A program made the translations under genes and the position numbers. Shown one piece after another: positions 1-5,773 of a DNA stretch of 5,856 nucleotides (its first letter is position 1; every line of letters starts with the position of its first letter). The stretch comes from Bdellovibrionales bacterium (lineage in GTDB: Bacteria > Bdellovibrionota > Bacteriovoracia > Bacteriovoracales > Bacteriovoracaceae): the NCBI GenBank assembly GCA_030633015.1, contig DAOVTR010000120.1, positions 1 to 5,856 on the forward strand, given 5' to 3'. Under the pieces are notes generated by a model. The model was not told the DNA's origin. It searched no databases and was given only the letters and a program-made list of their open reading frames with translations.

Positions 1-168
1 AGCGCCTTTAATTATTGGAAGGCCTACCAAGGGCTTATCTCCACCTACAAATAAAATGTTTTCTAGATTAATAATTTTACCTTCTTCCGCATCTAATTTA
101 TCAACATCTAATAAATCACCAGGGGCAACCTTATATTGGTGACCGGCTACTTCTACAACTCCGTACAT
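1..168 (-). CDS. rplU: 50S ribosomal protein L21, N-terminal part (cut by window edge)
   Basis: Ribosomal protein L21 binds 23S rRNA in the large subunit. The first 56 residues are present, of about 100 usual for the family; the rest lies beyond the left edge. The translation opens MYGVVEVAGHQYKV, the L21 N-terminal signature (M-Y-A-V-V-x-x-G-G-K-Q-Y-K-V in most species). It continues with a 'GDLLDVDKLDAEEG' block and a 'GGDKPLVGLPIIKGA' block, both in family order. The ATG at 168-166 is preceded by a strong AAGGAG Shine-Dalgarno (minus strand, about 179-174). Family knowledge: rplU is usually followed by rpmA (L27) and obgE, which would lie off the left edge. A consensus-like promoter and a hairpin leader lie upstream. 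Identification is secure. Confidence 0.96.
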   Translation of the reverse strand, partial: MYGVVEVAGHQYKVAPGDLLDVDKLDAEEGKIINLENILFVGGDKPLVGLPIIKGA

Positions 169-184
169 GACTACTCCTTTTAGT

Positions 185-227
185 GACAAGGCTTAGGGGC
201 TAAACAAGCTTCTCCCTAACCTTAGTC
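185..227 (-). promoter_or_regulatory. Structured 5' leader hairpin of rplU mRNA
   Basis: Read on the minus strand, the leader between the predicted transcription start (about 240) and the rplU Shine-Dalgarno folds into an interrupted stem. GAC (227-225) pairs with GTC (187-185), AAGG (223-220) with CCTT (191-188), and TTAGGG (219-214) with CCCTAA (198-193). The loop is about 15 bases, with single-base bulges between helices. A second small hairpin (TCAAA-loop-TTTGA, 239-226) sits just 5' and shares two bases with the outer helix. No T-run follows, so it is not a terminator. Autogenous control by a ribosomal protein is a reasonable guess; L21 leaders are known in Firmicutes, but I cannot show homology to them. 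Confidence 0.5.
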
Positions 228-246
228 AAATTCATTTGAATTAAGA

Positions 247-275
247 TTTTTATTAGTTTGTCGTTAATATGTCAA
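247..275 (-). promoter_or_regulatory. Probable sigma-70 promoter for rplU
   Basis: On the minus strand a perfect TTGACA -35 box (275-270) is followed after 17 bases by TAAAAA (252-247), a 4/6 match to the -10 consensus. Transcription would start near 240, giving an untranslated leader of about 70 bases that contains the hairpin at 185-227. The perfect -35 box and ideal spacing suit a ribosomal protein gene. Confidence 0.6.
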
Positions 276-318
276 GGTTGGTCATAATTTTAGGTGATAA
301 AAGAAGTTCTTAACGCAT

Positions 319-335
319 CTGGCCTTTTTGGCCAG
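319..335. repeat. Perfect inverted repeat CTGGCC-N5-GGCCAG between divergent genes
   Basis: Two 6-base arms (319-324 and 330-335) are separated by TTTTT. The arms are GC-rich in an AT-rich intergenic region, so they stand out. On the plus strand the hairpin is followed by TTTAATT, a weak match to an intrinsic terminator. It would stop or attenuate plus-strand transcripts begun near 290 before they reach the gene at 408. It could equally be an operator for a dimeric regulator. There is no T-run on the minus side. Confidence 0.4.
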
Positions 336-353
336 TTTAATTAAAGGATTTTC

Positions 354-359
354 TATAAA
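354..359 (+). promoter_or_regulatory. Possible -10 element for the 408 gene and lgt
   Basis: TATAAA (5/6 match to TATAAT) lies about 50 bases before the GTG start at 408. No recognisable -35 box lies 16-18 bases upstream; that position falls on the right arm of the inverted repeat at 319-335. A second -10-like word, TATGAT, is at 370-375, also without a -35 partner. Either would need an activator or an alternative sigma factor, so this is a weak call. Confidence 0.2.
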
Positions 360-395
360 GTTCGAAAAGTATGATGATAGATTTCTCTTTTGATC

Positions 396-402
396 AAGGA
401 GG
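396..402 (+). promoter_or_regulatory. Shine-Dalgarno that sets the start at 408
   Basis: AAGGAGG lies 5 bases before GTG 408. A longer reading from TTG 390 would place this motif inside the coding sequence and has no ribosome binding site of its own, so GTG 408 is the better start. Confidence 0.85.
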
Positions 403-407
403 ATAAA

Positions 408-1217
408 GTGGAATTTAACGCGAGTAAATACAAGTACCTACAGTTTTTCAAAGAAGCTTCCTGCCCTATTTTTATTCAATTAGAAAAAGGCGACTGGGAT
501 CAAGAAGTTACTAAATTTTTAAGATCAATCATGTTTAAAGAAATTGAAGAGACTGAGCTTAAGAAGATAGAATCTTCCTATAACCATAAAAACTTTCGAA
601 TTTTAACCATTAGAGAGGCCAGTAATAGACTTAGTAGGCAAATTGAAACTTTCAGTGAGAGTGATATTTTTGGAAAGGAAAGTATTATTCCTAGAAGCGG
701 ACATAAAATCTATAAGTTTAAAAATAAAGGATTAATGATTTATTCATTTATTAGTAAAGAGTGGGAGCTAGCTGTTTATAGTGATTTTGGAAATATTAAT
801 AATATTGAATCAAGTAGAATAATTATTAATCGTTTTTTAAGTTGGGCGTTGGCCCCAATGGGGATTGCTGGTTTCTGGGGTGTTCCGGTTGATGGTGGAG
901 TTGTTATCATGAGGCAAGATAAGTCTATAGGTGAAGTGGTTTATTTTGACCTAGTAAATAGACAATTATTTTGTCATGATGGGATAAAAAAATTGGGTGC
1001 AAAATTTAAAATAATGAGATTAGATAGTCATATTCATGGCCGTAATATACAGATGAAATCAGAAGAGTTTTTAAGTTTTTTATTCACTCATGTTTCATAT
1101 TTTGATTACGCAGGTCCAAGCGTACCGGTGAGACAAGTAATACAAGAAATCTCAAAAAACTTTTATGGAGTATATCACCCTCAGGAAAATTTTCGACCAA
1201 GAACAACCTTGTCTTAA
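408..1217 (+). CDS. Uncharacterised cytoplasmic protein, first gene of the lgt operon
   Basis: A 269-residue protein I do not recognise. The GTG start is chosen from the AAGGAGG 5 bases upstream. There is no signal peptide and no convincing membrane span, so it is probably cytoplasmic. The N-terminal ~100 residues are charged and look helical. The middle carries a hydrophobic, glycine-rich stretch: SWALAPMG at residues 145-152, then FWGVPVDGG at 156-164, followed by a beta-like segment ending VVYFDL. The C-terminal part has an H-I-H-G motif near residue 210 and a polar tail. No catalytic motif is recognisable. The stop lies 11 bases before lgt on the same strand, so the two are probably co-transcribed; that suggests, but does not show, an envelope-related role. 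Coding bias and base composition match the neighbours, so it looks like a native gene. Confidence 0.85.
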   Translation: MEFNASKYKYLQFFKEASCPIFIQLEKGDWDQEVTKFLRSIMFKEIEETELKKIESSYNHKNFRILTIREASNRLSRQIETFSESDIFGKESIIPRSGHKIYKFKNKGLMIYSFISKEWELAVYSDFGNINNIESSRIIINRFLSWALAPMGIAGFWGVPVDGGVVIMRQDKSIGEVVYFDLVNRQLFCHDGIKKLGAKFKIMRLDSHIHGRNIQMKSEEFLSFLFTHVSYFDYAGPSVPVRQVIQEISKNFYGVYHPQENFRPRTTLS

Positions 1218-1228
1218 TTAATTAAGAT

Positions 1229-2056
1229 ATGTACTGTAAATTCATGAATTTAATGAGCTCTCATTTACAAGTAGATTTTGATCCTGCAATTTTTCAAATT
1301 GGATTTATTCAGGTTCGTTGGTATGGATTAATGTATGTTGTTGGTTTTATTATTGCAGGTTTTTTGTTTAAAAAATTAGTTAATGAGGGCCTTTTTAAAA
1401 TAAAAATTGAAAAAATTGATTCTTTAATAACCCATATGCTTATTTGCATGATCATTGGAGCAAGACTTGGATATGCTTTTATTTACAATTGGGATTTATA
1501 TAGAAATAATATTTGGCAAGTTTTTAATTTATTGAGAGGAGGTCTTAGTTTTCATGGGGCAATAGTAGGTCTCATAATTGGAGGATGGATTTTTGCAAGG
1601 AAAAATAAAATTCATTTTTTACACGTATATGACTGTACAGTAGTTGCTGGAACTCAAGGTGTTTTTTTTGGACGGATTGGCAATTTTATAAATATGGAGT
1701 TATACGGAAGGCCAACGGAGCTTCCATGGGGAATTATTTTTAAGGGAGGAGGTCCATATCCTCGTCATCCTTCACAACTTTATGAAGCTTTATTGGAGGG
1801 GCTTGTTCTTTTTTCAATTTTGTGGTTTTCAAGAAATAAAATAAAAAATTGTGGTTTTATGATTTCACTTTTTTTTATTGTATATAGTGTATTTAGATTT
1901 TTTATTGAGTTCTTTAGAGAAGCAGATGCTCAAATGGGATATTATTTTGGAGGATTATTAACAATGGGCCAAATCCTATGTATTATAATGGTCATAATTG
2001 GTAGCATTGGGATGATGTATACTTATAAAAACAAAATTAAAATTAAAATAAATTAA
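1229..2056 (+). CDS. lgt: Prolipoprotein diacylglyceryl transferase Lgt
   Basis: Lgt is an inner-membrane enzyme that transfers diacylglycerol from phosphatidylglycerol to the lipobox cysteine of prolipoproteins, the first step of lipoprotein maturation. The 275-residue product has the family hallmarks in order: RWYGLMYVVGF at 30-40, GGLSFHG with the conserved His at 109, the signature GRIGNFINMELYGR at 148-161, HPSQLYE at 180-186, and EFFREAD with the conserved Arg at 230. About seven hydrophobic segments fit the known topology. Length is normal and nothing essential is missing. The start is uncertain: ATG 1229, 1244 and 1253 are in frame and none has a clear Shine-Dalgarno; 1253 (MSSHLQVDFDPAIF) gives the most family-like N-terminus. 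Its 3' end overlaps the convergent gene by 14 bases. The MltD lipoprotein encoded downstream is a likely substrate. Confidence 0.97.
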   Translation: MYCKFMNLMSSHLQVDFDPAIFQIGFIQVRWYGLMYVVGFIIAGFLFKKLVNEGLFKIKIEKIDSLITHMLICMIIGARLGYAFIYNWDLYRNNIWQVFNLLRGGLSFHGAIVGLIIGGWIFARKNKIHFLHVYDCTVVAGTQGVFFGRIGNFINMELYGRPTELPWGIIFKGGGPYPRHPSQLYEALLEGLVLFSILWFSRNKIKNCGFMISLFFIVYSVFRFFIEFFREADAQMGYYFGGLLTMGQILCIIMVIIGSIGMMYTYKNKIKIKIN

Positions 2057-2573
2057 CTTGATTTTGTAATAAATCTATCAAAGGGATGAATTTAAAAGAT
2101 TGTGGATTGACGCTAATAACTGAATAGTATTGTGGAAAACAGGTTATGGTGCATGCTCCTGCATAAACGTGCTTATGACCGTTTATATTATTCCAAATGT
2201 AGACTGCATGAGAATCTTTTTTTAAATACTGGTTTTGATTTCCAATTTGGTTAATTAGTGATTGATGGAAGATATCATGTAGAAAATAATTAGGTAATCT
2301 TGCAAAGAAATCTAGAACAACTCCATTTGCAACCTGCACAATTACAGGAAATCGGTATCTAACATGTTCGATATAAAATTTATATGTTGTAATTTGATTT
2401 TTTGTACTTAATAAAATTGAATTTTTAAATTTAGTTTTAACATTTTCAATGTTTTGTCCGGGTAGGAAGGCTTGTAGCGTATTAATACTAAAATCATAAT
2501 TAGGAGGATCAACTTTTGCGTAAGTTGCACTATTAATATAAATAAAAAAAATTAAAAAAAATAATTTTATCAT
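2043..2573 (-). CDS. Small exported protein of unknown function
   Basis: A 176-residue protein with a clear Sec signal peptide: M-I-K, a hydrophobic core rich in Phe/Ile/Leu, and an A-T-Y-A cleavage site after residue 19. The mature protein is about 157 residues and should be periplasmic or secreted. It looks mostly beta with aromatic residues. There are only two cysteines, 141 and 145, in AGACTITCFPQYY; their C-x3-C spacing could form a disulphide or bind metal. I do not recognise a family. ATG 2573-2571 is the natural start because the signal peptide begins there, but the ribosome binding site is weak (GGA, 3 bases before ATG). It converges on lgt with a 14-base overlap of coding ends and no terminator hairpin between them. 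It diverges from mltD. Confidence 0.8.
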   Translation of the reverse strand: MIKLFFLIFFIYINSATYAKVDPPNYDFSINTLQAFLPGQNIENVKTKFKNSILLSTKNQITTYKFYIEHVRYRFPVIVQVANGVVLDFFARLPNYFLHDIFHQSLINQIGNQNQYLKKDSHAVYIWNNINGHKHVYAGACTITCFPQYYSVISVNPQSFKFIPLIDLLQNQVNLF

Positions 2574-2578
2574 GATCC

Positions 2579-2607
2579 AATTTAACCATAAACTTTATTG
2601 ATGTAAA
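2579..2607 (-). promoter_or_regulatory. Candidate promoter for the exported-protein gene
   Basis: On the minus strand TTTACA (2607-2602, 5/6 match to TTGACA) is followed after 17 bases by TAAATT (2584-2579, 4/6 match to TATAAT). Transcription would then begin about at the ATG itself, giving a leaderless message; this fits the weak ribosome binding site but could be chance in AT-rich DNA. Confidence 0.25.
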
Positions 2608-2628
2608 GACGATACTGTAATGGAGAAG

Positions 2629-2657
2629 TTGACTTGAGAGTATTACTATTGGACAAT
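2629..2657 (+). promoter_or_regulatory. Candidate promoter for mltD
   Basis: TTGACT (2629-2634, 5/6 match) is followed after 17 bases by GACAAT (2652-2657, 4/6 match). A start near 2665 would leave a leader of about 23 bases before GTG 2688 that includes the AGGG ribosome binding site. This fits the downstream choice of start codon, because a start at TTG 2634 would lie inside the promoter. Confidence 0.3.
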
Positions 2658-2677
2658 AATAATAATTACATTGAGTT

Positions 2678-2681
2678 AGGG
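2678..2681 (+). promoter_or_regulatory. Ribosome binding site that sets the mltD start at 2688
   Basis: AGGG lies 6 bases before GTG 2688. From this GTG the protein opens directly with a lipoprotein signal peptide, whereas TTG 2634 adds 18 unlikely residues in front of it. Confidence 0.55.
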
Positions 2682-2687
2682 TTAATT

Positions 2688-4172
2688 GTGAATAAGATTT
2701 TTTCGCTTGGATTTTTATTGATAAATTTTTTATGCATATCTTGTTCTACAAGTAGTGGATTATTTAATAGCAAAAATCAGATTTTATCTTTCAATGATAA
2801 AAGTAAAAAATTACAAAAAGAAATAAAACCAGTTAAGAAAGATTCCAGGAAAATAATTTTAGGTAGTTCAGATATTAAAAAAGAGCATCAACATCATTCC
2901 AGGACATATTTTTTATATGGGGCTGAACATTTAAATTTAGAGAATAATTATTTTGATATTCCTGTTAAGTATAATGCAGCGGTTAGAAAATGGATGAATT
3001 ATTTCTTAAATAGAGGAAGGCCTTTTTTCGAAAGATATAGTGCGCGAGCAGGAAGATACGCTCCAATTTTAGGAACAATTTTAGAAGATCATGATCTTCC
3101 TCGAGATTTAATATTTTTAGCAATGGCAGAAAGTGGTTTTCAAAATAATGCAAAGTCTTGGGCAAAAGCAGTTGGCCCGTGGCAGTTTATGCCTTATACT
3201 GGAAAAAGATATGGGCTTAAAATTGATTGGTATATTGACGAAAGAAGAGATCCAATTAAAGCAACAATAGCTGCCAGCAGATATTTGAAAAAATTATATA
3301 AGCAATTTGGTTCTTGGGAAATAGCATCTGCCGCTTATAATGCCGGAGAAGGTAAGCTATCAAGGGCAATTCGAAGATATAGGACAGATAATTTTTGGAA
3401 AATTAGGCAGGGTAGGTATTTAAAATCTGAGACGAAAAATTATGTTCCTAAAATAATGGCGTTAGCAATTATAGGTAAGAATTTGAAATCTTTTGGCTTT
3501 GAAGATATTGATTTTCATGAGCAATTGGATTTTGATGAAATACTTATTGAACCAGCCACTGATCTTGTTAAATTATCAAAAGCAATTAACGTAAATTTTA
3601 ATGAAATTCAAAGATTAAATCCTGAAATATTGAGATGGTTTACTCCATTTAATGTTAAAAATTATAAGCTTAGAATTCCTGTGGGAAAGAAAATAACGTG
3701 GGAATCCTATGAGGAAAAAGAGAAATTAGTAGCTATCGATTTTCAACGTTATAAAATTCGTGGTAATAGGTCAAAATTAAGTGATGTTGCAAGAAAATTT
3801 AAAATAAAAAAAAGTGATGTATTAAGTTTTTTAAATAATATGAAGACATCAACGAAATTAAAAAGAGGACAAGTTTTACTTTTGCCTTTTAGGAAAGGAC
3901 AATCCAAAAGAGATAATATGTACGCAGATCTCTATGAAAAACCAAGAAAAACTGTTTTAATTAGAAAAGCTTATCGTAAATTGATACGGCGGGCCCAAAA
4001 GATAGGTAAGAAAATAAGTTCTCCTCAAAAGTATTATACCGTGAGGCGTGGAGATACACTTTGGAATGTTGCACGAAAAAATGGTGTTAAGATCGACAAC
4101 TTAATTGCTTCTAACATGGATTTGATTAAGAGACGAATGATTCGCGCAGGTGATCAACTTATTGTCAAATAA
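2688..4172 (+). CDS. mltD: Membrane-bound lytic murein transglycosylase D, lipoprotein with LysM repeats
   Basis: MltD-type enzymes cleave the MurNAc-GlcNAc bond of peptidoglycan, leaving 1,6-anhydroMurNAc, and act in the periplasm anchored to a membrane by lipid. The 494-residue product (numbered from GTG 2688) begins with a lipoprotein signal: M-N-K, a hydrophobic core, and lipobox C-I-S-C with the modified Cys at 19. A linker rich in Lys and Ser follows. The family-23 SLT domain spans about 125-242: LPRDLIFLAMAESGF carries catalytic Glu148, then AVGPWQFMP at 161-169 and AYNAGEG at 216-222. Three LysM-like modules follow, near 289-333 (degenerate), 354-401 and 448-494; the last is canonical (YYTVRRGDTLWNVA) and ends the protein. 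A very basic Arg/Lys linker precedes it. It should be lipidated by the Lgt encoded upstream. A 62-base gap without an obvious terminator leads to the next gene. Confidence 0.93.
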   Translation: MNKIFSLGFLLINFLCISCSTSSGLFNSKNQILSFNDKSKKLQKEIKPVKKDSRKIILGSSDIKKEHQHHSRTYFLYGAEHLNLENNYFDIPVKYNAAVRKWMNYFLNRGRPFFERYSARAGRYAPILGTILEDHDLPRDLIFLAMAESGFQNNAKSWAKAVGPWQFMPYTGKRYGLKIDWYIDERRDPIKATIAASRYLKKLYKQFGSWEIASAAYNAGEGKLSRAIRRYRTDNFWKIRQGRYLKSETKNYVPKIMALAIIGKNLKSFGFEDIDFHEQLDFDEILIEPATDLVKLSKAINVNFNEIQRLNPEILRWFTPFNVKNYKLRIPVGKKITWESYEEKEKLVAIDFQRYKIRGNRSKLSDVARKFKIKKSDVLSFLNNMKTSTKLKRGQVLLLPFRKGQSKRDNMYADLYEKPRKTVLIRKAYRKLIRRAQKIGKKISSPQKYYTVRRGDTLWNVARKNGVKIDNLIASNMDLIKRRMIRAGDQLIVK

Positions 4173-4234
4173 GTATTTTCCTTTTAGATTTATGTTCTTT
4201 AAAGTAAAATGAAGTAAATTTCAGTGGGGATTAA

Positions 4235-5353
4235 ATGGTTTTAAAAAAGCTTCAAGTTTTGAAGAAAAAGAGCGAGGTAATAGAAGTTGAAACATATTCT
4301 ACTGCATTTATTGTCGGCTCAGATATTTTTACGTTACAGTTATCTGAACTTCTTAAGCATACTTTTGACATTGAAGATATTAATATTTGTTTAACTATAA
4401 AAAAAACTATTAATGATTTTAGATTCAAGGGCCCAAGTATGTTTAGAGGCGCAGATAATTTAAAATTATTATCCAATTATTCAAAAGATAATATTGAAGA
4501 ATTGAAAAGTTATAATTCTGTATTTTATAGAGATCAAAAGCTTAGAGATTTTGGTGGCCGTGCTCAAAGTGAAAAACTTCTTGATGGAGAAAAGTTTTTC
4601 ACACAAAAGCATTTTATTTTTGATCGAGATGATTTTTCTGAAAATAGTCATAACTCTTTTGTTTCAGAAAAAATTGTTTCAATAGAACATTCATCTGGAG
4701 AAGATTTAGTTGAGCCTGTGAATTGGAAGGTTAAATGTGCCAGCGGTAGAGTCTTTAATTGTAAATATTTATTTTGGGGAGATTCTCCAAATGATTTTAT
4801 TAATCTTTGTAAGGAATATCAAAAAGATAAGATTTTATTGGAGTATGGAGCAACATTTTTAAATAAAATGGCCATGGTTGTAAGTTATAATTTAAAAAAT
4901 CAAGTTACTGATGATCAAAAAACATATTTTATACCATTAAGCCTAACTTATGATTGGGGACATTTCATTGGAGAATTTTCTGCAGATCTAAAGCAAAATA
5001 TTTTTAAAGCAGAATTTTTACATTTCCTTGATTCAGAAAATTGTACTGAAGATGAATTGGGTAAATATTTGCGTACTTTAAGAAAATATTTAGACAAAAT
5101 CTTTGTAGGTTTTTCGAATAATGTTCTAGAGGAAAAGATATACATCGCTGAAAATTATCCGATTTCTAGTTCAGGAGGTATTTTTGAAAATATTGCTCAA
5201 CTAAAATTAGGTGATATGTATTTTTTTGGAAGCAATGGACCATTATTTAAAGATATGCATAATCTTGATTTGAATTTAGAAAAAATTTCTCACTATGCAC
5301 GTGGTATTTATAATTTAAAACAGTTTGAAGCTATATTTAAAGAGAGGTTATAA
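4235..5353 (+). CDS. Putative degenerate NAD(P)/FAD-binding oxidoreductase-like protein
   Basis: A 372-residue protein with no signal peptide, starting at ATG 4235 behind a GGGGA ribosome binding site 4 bases upstream. Several pieces recall FAD-dependent amine oxidase/phytoene desaturase-type proteins. TAFIVGSDIFTLQLSELL at 23-40 has the shape of a beta-alpha Rossmann start but lacks the GxGxxG glycines. FGGRAQS at 106-112 resembles the G-G-R-x-x-S motif of that superfamily. A 'G-x-x-F-x-C-K-Y-L-F-W-G' strand lies at 171-182, and LGDMYFFGSNGPLF at 325-338 sits where the C-terminal FAD-binding motif would be. The loss of key glycines suggests it may not bind cofactor, or has been repurposed. 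This is a remote-homology guess. It follows mltD by 62 bases, and its TAA abuts the ATG of the next gene, so it is probably translationally coupled to that outer-membrane-type protein. Confidence 0.6.
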   Translation: MVLKKLQVLKKKSEVIEVETYSTAFIVGSDIFTLQLSELLKHTFDIEDINICLTIKKTINDFRFKGPSMFRGADNLKLLSNYSKDNIEELKSYNSVFYRDQKLRDFGGRAQSEKLLDGEKFFTQKHFIFDRDDFSENSHNSFVSEKIVSIEHSSGEDLVEPVNWKVKCASGRVFNCKYLFWGDSPNDFINLCKEYQKDKILLEYGATFLNKMAMVVSYNLKNQVTDDQKTYFIPLSLTYDWGHFIGEFSADLKQNIFKAEFLHFLDSENCTEDELGKYLRTLRKYLDKIFVGFSNNVLEEKIYIAENYPISSSGGIFENIAQLKLGDMYFFGSNGPLFKDMHNLDLNLEKISHYARGIYNLKQFEAIFKERL

Positions 5354-5773
5354 ATGTTTAAAAAGATTTTAATTATTTCATTATACATTGTGTTATCAAA
5401 TTATTCTTTTGCATCTAAATCATCCATGAATGCTTTAGGTCAAAATTCAGATTATGGTTCATTATATATTTACGACATCAGAACCATGTTTTCAAATCCA
5501 GCCATTTTAAATGTGTATAATAATTTATTAACATTTGAATTAGGAGATGCTTCATCTGATACGAAAGGAAGTAATGCTGAAGGTGGAGTTGTTTTCGAAG
5601 CATTTGATTTTATATGGGGAATTTATTTTGGTAGTGATATCCGTTCATATTCAAATGAAAAAAAAGCTTCAGGATTTATGGAGCAGGATAATCGTATCGA
5701 TATCTTTTTTGCTGGTGATGCTGGATTTGAATGGGATGGTACTAGTGCATGTACTGCTATGTGTGGTAATTGA
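5354..5773 (+). CDS. Outer-membrane-type exported protein, N-terminal part; reading changes near 5732
   Basis: The ATG directly follows the TAA of the previous gene, with AGAGAGG 6 bases upstream, so the two are likely translationally coupled. The product opens with a Sec signal peptide (M-F-K-K, hydrophobic core, cleavage after S-F-A at about residue 21). Next comes YIYDIRTMFSNPAIL at 38-52; an 'R-x-M/I-F-x-N-P-A' element just after the signal peptide recalls outer-membrane beta-barrel proteins of Deltaproteobacteria-like bacteria (from memory, not a verified match). Alternating strand-like segments rich in Gly, Tyr and Phe follow to about residue 127 (FFAGDAGFEW). In the standard code the frame ends at TGA 5771, giving 139 residues, short for such a protein. 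The last dozen residues belong to a different, Cys-rich domain that continues past the TGA. I read residues 1 to about 127 as a native gene interrupted at a junction near 5732. Confidence 0.7.
   Translation: MFKKILIISLYIVLSNYSFASKSSMNALGQNSDYGSLYIYDIRTMFSNPAILNVYNNLLTFELGDASSDTKGSNAEGGVVFEAFDFIWGIYFGSDIRSYSNEKKASGFMEQDNRIDIFFAGDAGFEWDGTSACTAMCGN

Noticed and set aside
390..407. TTG 390 as start of the first plus-strand gene.
   Set aside because: The AAGGAGG at 396-402 would lie inside the gene; GTG 408 has it at ideal spacing.
1212..1227. 16-base AT palindrome TCTTAATTAATTAAGA between the 408 gene and lgt.
   Set aside because: It is purely AT-rich, includes the stop codon, and is easily expected by chance; no GC stem or T-run makes it a terminator.
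2655..2666. AAT trinucleotide run upstream of mltD.
   Set aside because: Only four units in AT-rich DNA; no sign of a functional repeat.
2634..2687. TTG 2634 as start of mltD.
   Set aside because: It would place 18 residues before a complete lipoprotein signal peptide and overlaps the likely promoter; GTG 2688 has an AGGG site.
4173..4234. Terminator or promoter between mltD and the 4235 gene.
   Set aside because: Only a short CTTTAAAG palindrome is present, with no stable stem followed by T's and no paired -35/-10 boxes.
4252..4476. Antisense open frame inside the 4235 gene, and similar ones at 2983-3165 and 4948-5145.
   Set aside because: They have no ribosome binding site or recognisable product and lie wholly within well-supported genes on the other strand.
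1..5731. The whole window comes from an organism with UGA=Gly (table 25).
   Set aside because: rplU, the 408 gene, lgt, the 2043-2573 gene, mltD and the 4235 gene are full or open with no in-frame TGA, and their glycines are all GGN. A table 25 genome would show many TGAs over this length.
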